Shown piece by piece: positions 36,254-44,470 of a DNA stretch of 64,000 nucleotides; within the stretch, counting starts at the first letter, position 1, and every line of letters begins with the position of its first letter. Below the pieces are notes generated by a model. The model had not been told where the DNA came from, searched no databases, and saw only the letters and a program-made list of their open reading frames with translations. The stretch comes from an uncultured Campylobacterales bacterium (GTDB lineage Bacteria > Campylobacterota > Campylobacteria > Campylobacterales > Arcobacteraceae), in NCBI GenBank assembly GCA_947494995.1, contig CANLWY010000004.1, positions 62,001-126,000 on the forward strand, in the 5' to 3' direction. Made by a program: the position numbers and the translations under genes.

Positions 36254-36968
36254 ATATTTACAAGATTTAGTAAAATTATCAAAATATGATAGTGCAATTA
36301 GTATGTTTGAACCAAAAGTTGAGAATGAAAAATCAAAATTATCTACATTTGTAGAGATTGCAGAGTCTATTAAAGGACAAATCAACGAAACATATGCACA
36401 AATTGATGATGTAAAATCTAAAAGAACTAAAAATAATATCCATTTAGCAGAATTAAAAACTAAATTAGATGATATTTCAAGAAAAAACAATGAAGTTACA
36501 AATGAAAAAGAATTAAAAGCTTTACAATTAGAAGAAGAGATTGCAAAAGAACAAATTTCATTTGCAAATGAAGAGATTGTAAGACTTGATGAAATTGCTG
36601 CTGCTAAAGAAGAAGAATTAAAAGAGTTACAAGCTAAATTAGCAGAAGAAGAAGAGTCTATTAAAGAGATTCAAGTTGCAGTTGATGAAGCAATTGAAGC
36701 TATTAATAAAGAGAGAAATGTAGTATCTCAAGAAAGAGGTGAGTTATTAGAAAAGTTTGATAACAAAATCTTAACATTTTACGAAAAAATTAGAAGATGG
36801 GCAAAAGACTCAGCTGTAGTTCCAGTAAAAGATCAAGCATGTTACGGATGTTACATGAAAATTAATGACAAAACTTATGCGGAAGTTATTAAATCAGAAG
36901 AGATTATTAATTGTCCTCATTGTGGAAGAATTTTATACAAAGAAGAAGAAACAACTGAAGAGGCTTAA
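36246..36968 (+). CDS. flgZ: Coiled-coil zinc-ribbon protein, FlgZ (HP0958) family
   Basis: 240 residues: a long antiparallel coiled coil (about 20-170), then a C4 zinc ribbon with Cys199/Cys202 (CYGC) and Cys223/Cys226 (CPHC). In H. pylori the homologue HP0958 stabilises the RpoN sigma factor and binds flaA mRNA, affecting flagella. TTG start at 36246 with AAGGAG at 36233-36239, overlapping the nif3-like stop by 8 bases. Gene order around it is the same as I recall for H. pylori. Confidence 0.85.
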   Translation: MNKYLQDLVKLSKYDSAISMFEPKVENEKSKLSTFVEIAESIKGQINETYAQIDDVKSKRTKNNIHLAELKTKLDDISRKNNEVTNEKELKALQLEEEIAKEQISFANEEIVRLDEIAAAKEEELKELQAKLAEEEESIKEIQVAVDEAIEAINKERNVVSQERGELLEKFDNKILTFYEKIRRWAKDSAVVPVKDQACYGCYMKINDKTYAEVIKSEEIINCPHCGRILYKEEETTEEA

Positions 36969-36970
36969 TT

Positions 36971-38119
36971 TTGAGCCTTTTTAGTGTAATTTACTATTTA
37001 CTAGCACTCTTAGTATATATTCTTGCACTTCCTTATTTAATATATAAATCAAAAAGTACTAAATATAAAATAGCAATTCCTTCAAAGTTTTTTTTATCAA
37101 AAAATCCAAGTTTTGAAAAAGAAGGAATTTGGTTTCATACTTGTTCAATGGGTGAAACAAAAGCTATCAAACCTCTTGTTGAAAAAATAAAAGACGAAGT
37201 TAATATTTCAGTAATAACGAATACAGGTTTTGCTGAAGCTAAGAGTTTAAGTTCAAATGTAAGATATCTTCCTTTTGAAATCTTTTTACCTTTTTGGATT
37301 AGGAAGCAAAAAGCATTGATTGTTATGGAAGCAGAGCTTTGGTATATGCTTTTTTTATGTGCAAAGTCTAAAGGTGCTAAAACATATTTAATAAATGCAA
37401 GAATCTCTGATAAATCATATAGTTCTTATAAAAGATTTGCATTTTTTTATAAAAGAGTTTTTGCTAATATAGATAAAATTTTTGCGCAAACCGAAATAGA
37501 TAAGAAAAGGCTGTTAGAACTTGGAGCAAAGAGAGTTGAAGTAATTGGAAATATAAAACTTGCACAACTTCCAAGGGTTACAAGAGAGTTTAAAAAGTCA
37601 AACGAAACTTTAATTACAGCTGGAAGTACACATGAAAATGAAGAAGAATTAATTCTTGATTCATATGATAGAAAGTATGGAAAGTTGATTGTTGTTCCAA
37701 GACATCCAGAAAGGTTTGAAAAGGTAAATGTTTTATTGCAAAAGTATGCAAGAAATAACTCCCTTACATACCATAAGTTTTCTGATAAAGAAGAGTTTTC
37801 TTCAGATATAATATTAGTTGATAAATTAGGAGAACTTAATAATATCTACGCTATTTCTGATATCGTTATACTTGGAGGAGCTTTTGAAAATATTGGAGGA
37901 CATAATCCAATAGAACCTGCATTCTTCGGTTGTAAGTTGATAAGTGGTGAGAGGATTTTTAATCAAAAATCACTGTTTGAATGTGTAAATAATTACAGAA
38001 TAATAAAAAATGAAGAGTTGAAAGAGACTCTTGAAAATATTGAAAATTTAGAAAAATCTACTCTTGTACAAGAGGGTGATATAGAACCTATTTTAAAGGA
38101 ATTACATGGCTTACGATAA
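36971..38119 (+). CDS. waaA: 3-deoxy-D-manno-octulosonic-acid transferase (Kdo transferase)
   Basis: Inner-membrane glycosyltransferase adding Kdo to lipid A precursor. N-terminal membrane anchor (residues 1-22), then WFHTCSMGETKAIKPLV (48-64 region), VMEAELWYML and the GT-B C-terminal half with AGSTHENEEELIL and GGAFENIGGHNPIEPAFFG. Length 382 is slightly shorter than enterobacterial WaaA (about 425) but normal for Campylobacterota. TTG start with AAGAGG upstream. Overlaps the next gene by 14 bases. Confidence 0.93.
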   Translation: MSLFSVIYYLLALLVYILALPYLIYKSKSTKYKIAIPSKFFLSKNPSFEKEGIWFHTCSMGETKAIKPLVEKIKDEVNISVITNTGFAEAKSLSSNVRYLPFEIFLPFWIRKQKALIVMEAELWYMLFLCAKSKGAKTYLINARISDKSYSSYKRFAFFYKRVFANIDKIFAQTEIDKKRLLELGAKRVEVIGNIKLAQLPRVTREFKKSNETLITAGSTHENEEELILDSYDRKYGKLIVVPRHPERFEKVNVLLQKYARNNSLTYHKFSDKEEFSSDIILVDKLGELNNIYAISDIVILGGAFENIGGHNPIEPAFFGCKLISGERIFNQKSLFECVNNYRIIKNEELKETLENIENLEKSTLVQEGDIEPILKELHGLR

Positions 38120-38855
38120 AGCATACAAAGTATTAGCAAAACAAGAAGGAATCTCTAATTCTAAAGCAAAAGAGTTAATTGATAAAGGTCTTGTAAGAGC
38201 TATGGGAAAAAAAGTTATGATTGCCAGAGGTGAAATTCCTACTGATACAAAGTTTACTGTCAAAGAAATTGATCAAATTAAAATGATATTTCAAGATGAT
38301 GATATCTTAGCTTTAGATAAACCTGCATTTATGACAAGTGATGAAGTTGCAAAGAAATATCCAAACTATTTAATGCTTAATAGGCTTGATAAAGAGACTA
38401 GTGGGGTTATGTTATTTGCAAAGAATGAAGAGTTTCAGAAAAAAGCAATTTCTGAATTTAAAGCAAATAGAGTATATAAAGAGTATGTTGCAATAGTAGA
38501 TGGAAAAGTAATTGATGAAATTGAAATAGATAAGCCTATATTAACTACAAGAGATAGAGGTCAAGCAAAATCAAAAGTTGATTCAAAAAAAGGTAAACCC
38601 GCAAAATCAACTGTATATCCAATGTTCGTAGAAGGAAATAAGTCAAAAGTAAAAGTTGTTATTGATACAGGACGAACACATCAAATTAGAGTACATTTAA
38701 ACTATGCAGGGCTTCCAATTATTGGAGATGCAATTTATGGAAAACCAGCTTCTAATATAAATAGAGTTCTTTTACATTCTAAAAGAACAAAAATCTTCAA
38801 TTATGATTTTGAGGCAAAAGAACCTAGAGAATTTAAAGTGTATGACTTTAATTAA
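38106..38855 (+). CDS. RluA-family pseudouridine synthase
   Basis: 249 residues. An S4-like RNA-binding region (about 1-58) is followed by the catalytic domain with LNRLDKETSGVMLFAK (91-106), where Asp95 is the expected nucleophile, and GRTHQIRVHLNYAGLPIIGD near 197-216. It probably converts uridine in rRNA or tRNA; the target is not deducible. AAAGGA at 38095-38100 supports the ATG at 38106. Last gene before a terminator. Confidence 0.9.
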   Translation: MAYDKAYKVLAKQEGISNSKAKELIDKGLVRAMGKKVMIARGEIPTDTKFTVKEIDQIKMIFQDDDILALDKPAFMTSDEVAKKYPNYLMLNRLDKETSGVMLFAKNEEFQKKAISEFKANRVYKEYVAIVDGKVIDEIEIDKPILTTRDRGQAKSKVDSKKGKPAKSTVYPMFVEGNKSKVKVVIDTGRTHQIRVHLNYAGLPIIGDAIYGKPASNINRVLLHSKRTKIFNYDFEAKEPREFKVYDFN

Positions 38856-38875
38856 ACTTTAAGAAAAATGAAAAC

Positions 38876-38903
38876 TAAGAAGTCCTTAAAATAGGACTTC
38901 TTA
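38876..38903 (+). terminator. Hairpin terminator after pseudouridine synthase gene
   Basis: 11-base perfect stem TAAGAAGTCCT / AGGACTTCTTA with loop TAAAAT. The T-run after the stem is poor, so termination may be partial. Confidence 0.7.
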
Positions 38904-39006
38904 TAAAGCTATAAAATTAAATTTTACTTAAAATACTATCTATTTAAACTGCTTTAAAGAAAAAAAACAGTAAAATCCCAAAAATTTATAAAATATGGAG
39001 TTAGTT

Positions 39007-40368
39007 TTGTTTGATTCATTAACCGGTTCGATAAAAAATGCAGTAAATAAAATTAGACATAAAGATGATATTGCATCACTTAAAAAAGCAATAACAGAAT
39101 TAAAAAAGTCATTATTAAAAGCTGATGTACATCATAAGACTACAAAAGAGTTAGTAACTGCAATTGAACTACAAACAAAAGCAAGTGGGATAGGGCAAGA
39201 CTCTTTTCTTAAAGCTTTAAGAGATGAATTAACGAATGTATTAACTACAGAAGGAAACCAAGGTTTTGTTTTTTCTTCAACTCCTCCAACAACAATTTTA
39301 ATGACAGGACTTCAAGGTTCTGGTAAAACAACAACAACAGGTAAGTTAGCAAACTATTTAAAACTTAGAAAGAAAAAAGTTTTAGTTGCAGCTGCCGATT
39401 TACAAAGACTTGCAGCCGTTGAACAATTAAAACAAATTGCCGCACAAGTTGAAGTAGATATTTATTTTGATGATAATGAAAAAGATCCAGTAAAGATAGC
39501 ACGTGCTGCACAAGAGAAAGCTAAAAAAGAGTTGTATGATGTTCTTTTAATAGATACAGCTGGACGACTTGCAATTGATGATGAGCTTATGGCACAACTT
39601 GATGATGTTAAAAAAGCAGTAACTCCTGATGAAATTTTTTATGTTGCTGATTCTTTAACAGGTCATGATGCTACAAGAACAGCAAGCTCTTTTAAAGAGA
39701 AAATTGGAATTGACGGAGTTATCTTATCAAAATATGATGGTGACACTAAGGGTGGAGTTGCCATTTCTATTGCACATCAAGTAGGAGTTCCTTTAAGATT
39801 TATAGGTATTGGTGAAAAGATGCCAGATCTTGAAGTATTTATTCCGGATAGAATTGTATCTAGGCTTATGGGTGCAGGTGATATTGAAGGTTTAGCAGAA
39901 AAAACTTCAGCTGTAATTGATGAGAAGAAAGCAAAAGAAGTTACTAAAAAGATCAAAAAAGGTGAATTTAATTTTAATGACTTTTTAGACCAACTTGCAA
40001 TGATGAGTAAATTAGGTTCTATGAAGTCTATTATTGGAATGATTCCAGGTCTTTCTCAAATGGCAGGGCCACTTAAAGATATGGATTTTGAGAATTCGGA
40101 TGAAATAAAAAGAATTAAGGCATTAATTGGTTCAATGACACCAAAAGAGAGAGAAACACCAAGTCTTATTAATCCATCAAGAAAGAAAAGAATTGCAAAA
40201 GGTTCTGGACTTACTGATGTACAAGTAAACAAAATTTTAAAGCAGTTTAAAAATGCTTCTAAAATGGCTAAGAAACTTTCATCAAAAGGTGGAATGAAGG
40301 GCTTACAAAATATGATGTCTCAAATGCAAGGTCAAGGTGGTCCTGGAGGACTTAATTTACCTAGATAA
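39007..40368 (+). CDS. ffh: Signal recognition particle protein Ffh
   Basis: 453-residue SRP GTPase that targets membrane proteins co-translationally. I chose TTG 39007 (MFDSLTGSIKNAV) because GGAG at 38997-39000 sits 6 bases before it; the ATG at 38995 overlaps that site. N domain 1-90, P-loop GLQGSGKT (101-108), DLQRLAAVEQL, DTAGR and SKYDGD motifs. The M domain ends in a Met-rich tail (MKGLQNMMSQMQGQGG). First gene of the ffh-rpsP-khpA-rimM group. Confidence 0.95.
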   Translation: MFDSLTGSIKNAVNKIRHKDDIASLKKAITELKKSLLKADVHHKTTKELVTAIELQTKASGIGQDSFLKALRDELTNVLTTEGNQGFVFSSTPPTTILMTGLQGSGKTTTTGKLANYLKLRKKKVLVAAADLQRLAAVEQLKQIAAQVEVDIYFDDNEKDPVKIARAAQEKAKKELYDVLLIDTAGRLAIDDELMAQLDDVKKAVTPDEIFYVADSLTGHDATRTASSFKEKIGIDGVILSKYDGDTKGGVAISIAHQVGVPLRFIGIGEKMPDLEVFIPDRIVSRLMGAGDIEGLAEKTSAVIDEKKAKEVTKKIKKGEFNFNDFLDQLAMMSKLGSMKSIIGMIPGLSQMAGPLKDMDFENSDEIKRIKALIGSMTPKERETPSLINPSRKKRIAKGSGLTDVQVNKILKQFKNASKMAKKLSSKGGMKGLQNMMSQMQGQGGPGGLNLPR

Positions 40369-40383
40369 GGTGAAGTATTACTC

Positions 40384-40436
40384 TTAGTATTGAGTTGTAA
40401 ACTCCATTTAGGTGTGAGTTTAGAATTCAATACTAA
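40384..40436 (+). promoter_or_regulatory. Long stem-loop before rpsP
   Basis: Bases 40384-40404 pair with 40416-40436: 20 of 21 positions pair (one G-U, one G-G mismatch in the middle), closing an 11-base loop CATTTAGGTGT. The hairpin sits 15 bases after the ffh stop and 27 bases before rpsP. It is followed by A-rich sequence, not T, so it is not an ordinary terminator. It could be an RNase III site, a stability element or a translational operator for S16. Confidence 0.7.
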
Positions 40437-40463
40437 AAAACAATAAAAACAAGGAAAGAAAAC

Positions 40464-40694
40464 ATGACAGTAATTAGATTAACTAGAATGGGAAGAAACA
40501 AGAAACCATTTTATAGAATCGTTGTAACAGACTCAAGAAAAAGAAGAGATTCAGGATGGATTGAATCAATTGGTTACTTTAACCCAGTAGCTGAGCCAAA
40601 AGTATTAAAACTTGACGAAGAGAGATATAACTATTGGTTAGGTGTAGGTGCAAAACCATCTGAAAAAGTTAAAAAATTAGCAGCTCAAAAGTAA
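40464..40694 (+). CDS. rpsP: 30S ribosomal protein S16
   Basis: 76 residues with the family signature [21 protein letters not shown] at the N-terminus and [10 protein letters not shown] (31-40 region). AAGGAAAG at 40452-40459 precedes the ATG. S16 is an early assembly protein of the small subunit. Followed by khpA after 20 bases. Confidence 0.97.
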   Translation: MTVIRLTRMGRNKKPFYRIVVTDSRKRRDSGWIESIGYFNPVAEPKVLKLDEERYNYWLGVGAKPSEKVKKLAAQK

Positions 40695-40714
40695 TTTTAC
40701 TATAGAATAACAAC

Positions 40715-40954
40715 ATGATTACAAATTTTATAGAAAGCTATGCAAAACTTATCGTAAGTAAACCAGAAGAGGTAACTATTTCAGCAAACAGTATTGATGA
40801 AACTTTTACTGAAATTACTATAAATGCAAATAGTGCAGATATTGGTAAATTAATTGGTAAAAATGGAAATATGATTAATGCTTTAAAAACTATGGCAAAT
40901 GGTTGTAAAGCAAAAGATGGTGTATCTTACAAAATCCAAGTTATTGCAAACTAA
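40715..40954 (+). CDS. khpA: KH-domain RNA-binding protein KhpA
   Basis: 79-residue single KH domain protein. The nucleic-acid-binding loop is IGKNGNMINALK (47-58 region), with the G-K-N-G version of the GxxG motif. KhpA binds RNA, and in other bacteria acts with KhpB in post-transcriptional control and cell elongation. Always found between rpsP and rimM in this lineage. Confidence 0.92.
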   Translation: MITNFIESYAKLIVSKPEEVTISANSIDETFTEITINANSADIGKLIGKNGNMINALKTMANGCKAKDGVSYKIQVIAN

Positions 40955-40963
40955 ACTTTACTA

Positions 40964-41497
40964 ATGAAAAATAAAATTTATGTTGCAAAATTAGGAAAAG
41001 CAGTAGGTTTAAAAGGTCACTTAAGACTTTTTATTGACTCTGATTTTCCTAATCAGTTTAAAAAAGGTGCAACATTTACTACAAACAAAAAGCTTGAGCT
41101 AAAAGTTCAAGAATATAACACTTCTCGAGAAATAATTAAATTCGAAAACTATGATGATATGGATTTAGCTAAGAAGCTTACCAATCAAGAGCTATATGCA
41201 ACAGAAGAAGATACAAGAAATAACTGTTCTTTAGAAAAAGATGAGTATTTCTGGTTTGATTTAATGGATTGTAAAATTATTGAAGATGGGAAACTATTAG
41301 GTACTATAAAAGATATTCATAGATACCCTTTAGATGACTATTTTGAAATTTCTACTGACTCTGTATTAGTTGAGAGGGAAAACCTTCCAAAAACATTTTT
41401 AGTACCATATATTGTAGAGAATTACATTGTAAATGTGGATATTAAGAATAAAGCTATTGATGTTAAAAATTGTTTTGAAATACTAGAAAACTCGTAA
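40964..41497 (+). CDS. rimM: Ribosome maturation factor RimM
   Basis: 177 residues: N-terminal RimM domain (VAKLGKAVGLKGHLRLFIDS) and C-terminal PRC barrel (YFWFDLMDCKIIEDGKLLGTI, about 89-109). It helps assemble the 30S head. No trmD or rplS follows, although these usually continue this operon; instead an inverted repeat and converging genes follow. Confidence 0.94.
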   Translation: MKNKIYVAKLGKAVGLKGHLRLFIDSDFPNQFKKGATFTTNKKLELKVQEYNTSREIIKFENYDDMDLAKKLTNQELYATEEDTRNNCSLEKDEYFWFDLMDCKIIEDGKLLGTIKDIHRYPLDDYFEISTDSVLVERENLPKTFLVPYIVENYIVNVDIKNKAIDVKNCFEILENS

Positions 41498-41520
41498 GCT
41501 TTCTAATATTTTAATGGGAA

Positions 41521-41550
41521 TGTTAAAAATCCTATTTTAGGTATTTAACA
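41521..41550. terminator. Stem-loop between rimM and the converging SHOCT gene
   Basis: Outer stem TGTTAAA / TTTAACA (41521-41527 with 41544-41550), inner stem CCTA / TAGG with TTT loop, and a small asymmetric bulge. It is placed to end transcription from both sides. Confidence 0.5.
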
Positions 41551-41575
41551 ATTAGTCAAACAATAGATATATTAA

Positions 41576-41776
41576 TTATTCCATTAAATTCTTCTTTTTT
41601 TCTATATACTCTTCTAATTCTATTTCTCCTTTTGCATATCTTTCATCTAAAATCTCTTTTGCAGATTTTCTATCACTTTTATTACTTAAAAGATAAATAA
41701 TTAAAGCTATAATTAGAATAAAAAATATCCAACCAAATCCCATCATAAATCCTCCATTATGATAACCATTAAACAT
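41576..41776 (-). CDS. Small SHOCT-domain membrane protein
   Basis: 66 residues: short N-terminal His/Gly stretch (NGYHNGGFMMG), one membrane helix (about 14-31), and a C-terminal SHOCT helix pair (AKEILDERYAKGEIELEEYIEKKKNL, here in part, residues 39-64). SHOCT domains are oligomerisation or nucleic-acid-contact segments; the function is unknown. GAGGAGAG precedes its start (41780-41787 on the opposite strand). The roughly 140 bases upstream are gene-free and hold its promoter region; I see nothing else there. Confidence 0.8.
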   Translation of the reverse strand: MFNGYHNGGFMMGFGWIFFILIIALIIYLLSNKSDRKSAKEILDERYAKGEIELEEYIEKKKNLME

Positions 41777-41920
41777 ATTCTCTCCTCTTTATTATGATAA
41801 GTCCTTTTTTTGATTTTCTAAGGAATTGTGAAATAGTAGATTAATTTATTTCTTAAGTAACAATACAAAGTTTATTTGCTTTTTTATCTATTGTTTTAGT
41901 TTTATTTGACCTATATAAGC

Positions 41921-43063
41921 TTAATATTTACATCTTTTTTCATACTCTTCAGCAGTAAAATCAACTAAATAAGCTTCTTTTATTCCTTTTTCTAAAAGTT
42001 TATTTATTACTTTTTGTCTCTCAGTTTCAGAGTCATAAGGTCCTGAATATATCTCTATTCTATTTTTAAAATCTCTACAAAGTGATACATTTTTATCAAT
42101 TTCTAGTATCTTATCTAAGTAAGATTTATATAAATTACCTTTAATCGTTGCAACATTGATAAATGGTAAAAATTGATTTATACTTTTATTTTCATTTTCG
42201 AATTCATTTTTATTAAACTGATCTTCTTCAACTTCTTGTGATTCTTCAATAGTCTCTTCTTTAACTGGATCTTGTATTTCCGTTTTTTGATTTTCAATAT
42301 CTTCTAAAAATCTTTTTTTCTCTTCTTCAAATTCTGCTTTTAATTCTTCTTGTAATATTAAAAGTGCTTTTTGCTCTTTTTTAAGTGCTTCTTGTTGCTG
42401 GGTTAATAATTTTTTTTCTTCTTCAATTTTTGCTAATCGCTCTTCTTCTTTTTTCTTTTTTTCATTAAGAGCTTTTTCTTCTGCTTCTTTCTTCTTTCTT
42501 TCTGCTTCTTTTTTCTTTTTTTCTTCTTCTTTTATTCTTTTTTCTTCTGCTTCTAACTCTTCTTTATTCATTATCTCATGCTTAGTAAGCATTTTAAGTT
42601 TTTTATTTAGTTTTGATTCATCTATATTTTTATCTTTAAAATCTATTTTTATTTCAGTTTTTTTCTCTACAACTTTTTCAGCTTGTTTTACTGGTTCTGG
42701 ATCAAAGAAACCTGTAAAATACATAATTGTTCCTGCTGTAAGAACAATAAAAAGAAAAATTACAATTGCTATTAATATTTTATAAATTTTTGGTTGTTTT
42801 TTTTGTACAGGAAGAGGCTCTTCATTGTTTTTATTTGATTCATTAACTAGCTCTTTTTCATCATCTCTATCTTCATTTTCAATAACGTTTTCTTTTGATA
42901 TTTCTTCTTTATCTGTAGTATCTTCTTGATTTTCAATTGGCTCCAATGATTCTTCATCATCTTTTATTGATAGCTCCACTAAAGCTTCTTCTGGTGAAAC
43001 ATCATTACTTGATGCTTCTAATCCAAGCTCTTTAATTATCTCTTCATCACTTTTTTCAGCCAT
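41921..43063 (-). CDS. Membrane-anchored coiled-coil protein with C-terminal SPOR-like domain
   Basis: 380 residues, type II topology: very acidic cytoplasmic tail (1-90), one membrane helix (94-116), periplasmic Lys/Glu coiled coil (about 165-260), and a C-terminal SPOR-like domain (300-372) with IYSGPYDSETERQKVINKL (338-356), the typical G-P-F/Y turn followed by an amphipathic helix. Cys329 and Cys378 flank the domain. It is the third gene of the flgG leftward operon, 3 bases after the basic protein. A wall-binding role around the flagellum is inferred. Confidence 0.7.
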   Translation of the reverse strand: MAEKSDEEIIKELGLEASSNDVSPEEALVELSIKDDEESLEPIENQEDTTDKEEISKENVIENEDRDDEKELVNESNKNNEEPLPVQKKQPKIYKILIAIVIFLFIVLTAGTIMYFTGFFDPEPVKQAEKVVEKKTEIKIDFKDKNIDESKLNKKLKMLTKHEIMNKEELEAEEKRIKEEEKKKKEAERKKKEAEEKALNEKKKKEEERLAKIEEEKKLLTQQQEALKKEQKALLILQEELKAEFEEEKKRFLEDIENQKTEIQDPVKEETIEESQEVEEDQFNKNEFENENKSINQFLPFINVATIKGNLYKSYLDKILEIDKNVSLCRDFKNRIEIYSGPYDSETERQKVINKLLEKGIKEAYLVDFTAEEYEKRCKY

Positions 43064-43066
43064 TTG

Positions 43067-43504
43067 TTACTCTTCTTCTTTGATTTTTTTTCTTTTTTCT
43101 TTCTGTTTTTGAAGGATTTTCTCTCTATTTCTTTTGTAGTACTCTCTTCTATACTCTTTTAGTTCTTCTTTTTTCTTTTCTCGATATTCTTTATCGTATT
43201 CTAATCTTTTTTCTCTATTCTCTTTGTAATAAGTTTGTTTTTTTTCTCTGTATTCTTCTATCTTCTGAATAATTTGTTCTTTTCTATCATCTATATGGGC
43301 TTTTTGCTTTTTTGCAATAAGTTTAATATTTTTAGAAAAATTTTCAGAGTTTAATTCTTCAGAATAATCAATAGCTTTATAATCTTTATATTTGTTTTTT
43401 TGAGTTTTTTCTTTACTTTTTAAATAATAATCTCTTTTTTTCTTTTTATGTTTGGCAAAATTTGCTTCACGAAGCTTTTTTAACTCTTCTAAATTCATTG
43501 ACAT
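43067..43504 (-). CDS. Very basic Lys/Arg/Tyr-rich helical protein
   Basis: 145 residues, no signal or membrane segment. Nearly all helical and strongly positive, with repeating (E)-x-R-E-K-(K) and Y-K-E-N-R-E-K stretches (residues 80-145). I do not recognise the family; the repetitive composition limits any homology call. It lies between flgG and the membrane SPOR protein on the same strand, 28 bases after flgG, so it probably belongs to the flagellar regulon. It could pair with the acidic cytoplasmic tail encoded next door. Confidence 0.6.
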   Translation of the reverse strand: MSMNLEELKKLREANFAKHKKKKRDYYLKSKEKTQKNKYKDYKAIDYSEELNSENFSKNIKLIAKKQKAHIDDRKEQIIQKIEEYREKKQTYYKENREKRLEYDKEYREKKKEELKEYRREYYKRNREKILQKQKEKRKKIKEEE

Positions 43505-43532
43505 TTATATAATTAGACCACTTTTAGTTTTT

Positions 43533-44321
43533 TTATTGTTTTAATCGATTTACTATCGATAACATTTCATCAGATGTTTTGATTGCTTTTGAATTTGCTT
43601 CATATGCTCTTTGTGCAGTAATTAAATCAACCATTTCATTTACAAGTTTTACATTCGAAAGTTCAACCATACCTTGTCTTACACTTCCAAATTGTTCTTC
43701 AGTTGGAACACCGTCTATAGGGTCTCCTGAAGCATCACTTGGTAAAAATAAAGACTCCCCTTGTGGAGTTAATCCTGCAGGGTTAATAAAGTCTACAAGC
43801 GTTATTTGTCCTAAGTTTGTTACATCACCTGTAGTAGGGTCTTCCGCTGTTACTGTACCGTCTGCTGCTACTGTTAAGTTTATAAGATTATCAGGAACAG
43901 TAATTTGAGGTTCAACTAGATAACCATTACCATTTACAATATTACCTTCTGCATCTAATTTAAAAGCACCATTTCTTGTATATGCAATCTCTCCTGTTGG
44001 CATACTTATTTGAAAGAAACCATTTCCTTCTATAGCCAAATCAAGAGTATTTGATGTAAGTTCTAAGTCACCTTGTAAAAAGTTTTTTTGGATACCAGAT
44101 ACTCTAACTCCAAGTCCTACATCAATACCTGTGGGATTAGTTGTTGTTTCAGAGGTCTGTCCTGCTGTGTAATTTAATGATTCGTACATTAAGTCTTGAA
44201 ATTCAGCTCTATCTTGTTTAAATCCCATTGTATTTACATTTGCAATGTTGTTTGATGTTACATCAATTTGATGTTGCATTGAGTTCATTCCTGTAGCAGC
44301 TGTATAAAGACCTCTAATCAT
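43533..44321 (-). CDS. flgG: Flagellar distal rod protein FlgG
   Basis: 262 residues, the usual FlgG length. The N-terminal MIRGLYTAATGMNSMQHQI and SNNIANVNTMGFKQ, and the C-terminal NEMVDLITAQRAYEANSKAI motif for the helical axial core, are all intact. It forms the distal rod. It is transcribed leftwards, away from cheY, from the -10 box at 44351-44356, and heads a three-gene operon with the basic and SPOR-like proteins. Confidence 0.95.
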   Translation of the reverse strand: MIRGLYTAATGMNSMQHQIDVTSNNIANVNTMGFKQDRAEFQDLMYESLNYTAGQTSETTTNPTGIDVGLGVRVSGIQKNFLQGDLELTSNTLDLAIEGNGFFQISMPTGEIAYTRNGAFKLDAEGNIVNGNGYLVEPQITVPDNLINLTVAADGTVTAEDPTTGDVTNLGQITLVDFINPAGLTPQGESLFLPSDASGDPIDGVPTEEQFGSVRQGMVELSNVKLVNEMVDLITAQRAYEANSKAIKTSDEMLSIVNRLKQ

Positions 44322-44350
44322 GGTAATCCTTAATTTTGTAATTATCTTAA

Positions 44351-44356
44351 ATTATA
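44351..44356 (-). promoter_or_regulatory. -10 box of leftward flgG operon
   Basis: TATAAT on the minus strand (ATTATA as written), 29 bases before the flgG start. It is sigma-70-like; no sigma-54 GG/GC pair is seen. Confidence 0.5.
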
Positions 44357-44426
44357 TTTAAAGAACTTTTAAAGTTAGATAAATTGGTTACTATTTATAT
44401 TAAGTATAAATTTAAAACAAATAATA

Positions 44427-44432
44427 TATAAT
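44427..44432 (+). promoter_or_regulatory. -10 box of rightward cheY operon
   Basis: TATAAT in an AT-rich stretch, 38 bases before the cheY start. With the box at 44351 on the other strand it makes a divergent flagellar promoter region of about 150 bases. Confidence 0.5.
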
Positions 44433-44470
44433 AATAAGATTTTGAATATAGTTTTAAAAAAGGTAAAGAT

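Noticed and set aside
42300-43480. Low-complexity TTC/CTT-rich stretches that look like DNA repeats or a CRISPR-like array
   Set aside because: They are the Lys/Glu-rich coiled-coil codons of the SPOR-like and basic proteins on the minus strand; the units have no fixed repeat or spacer length.
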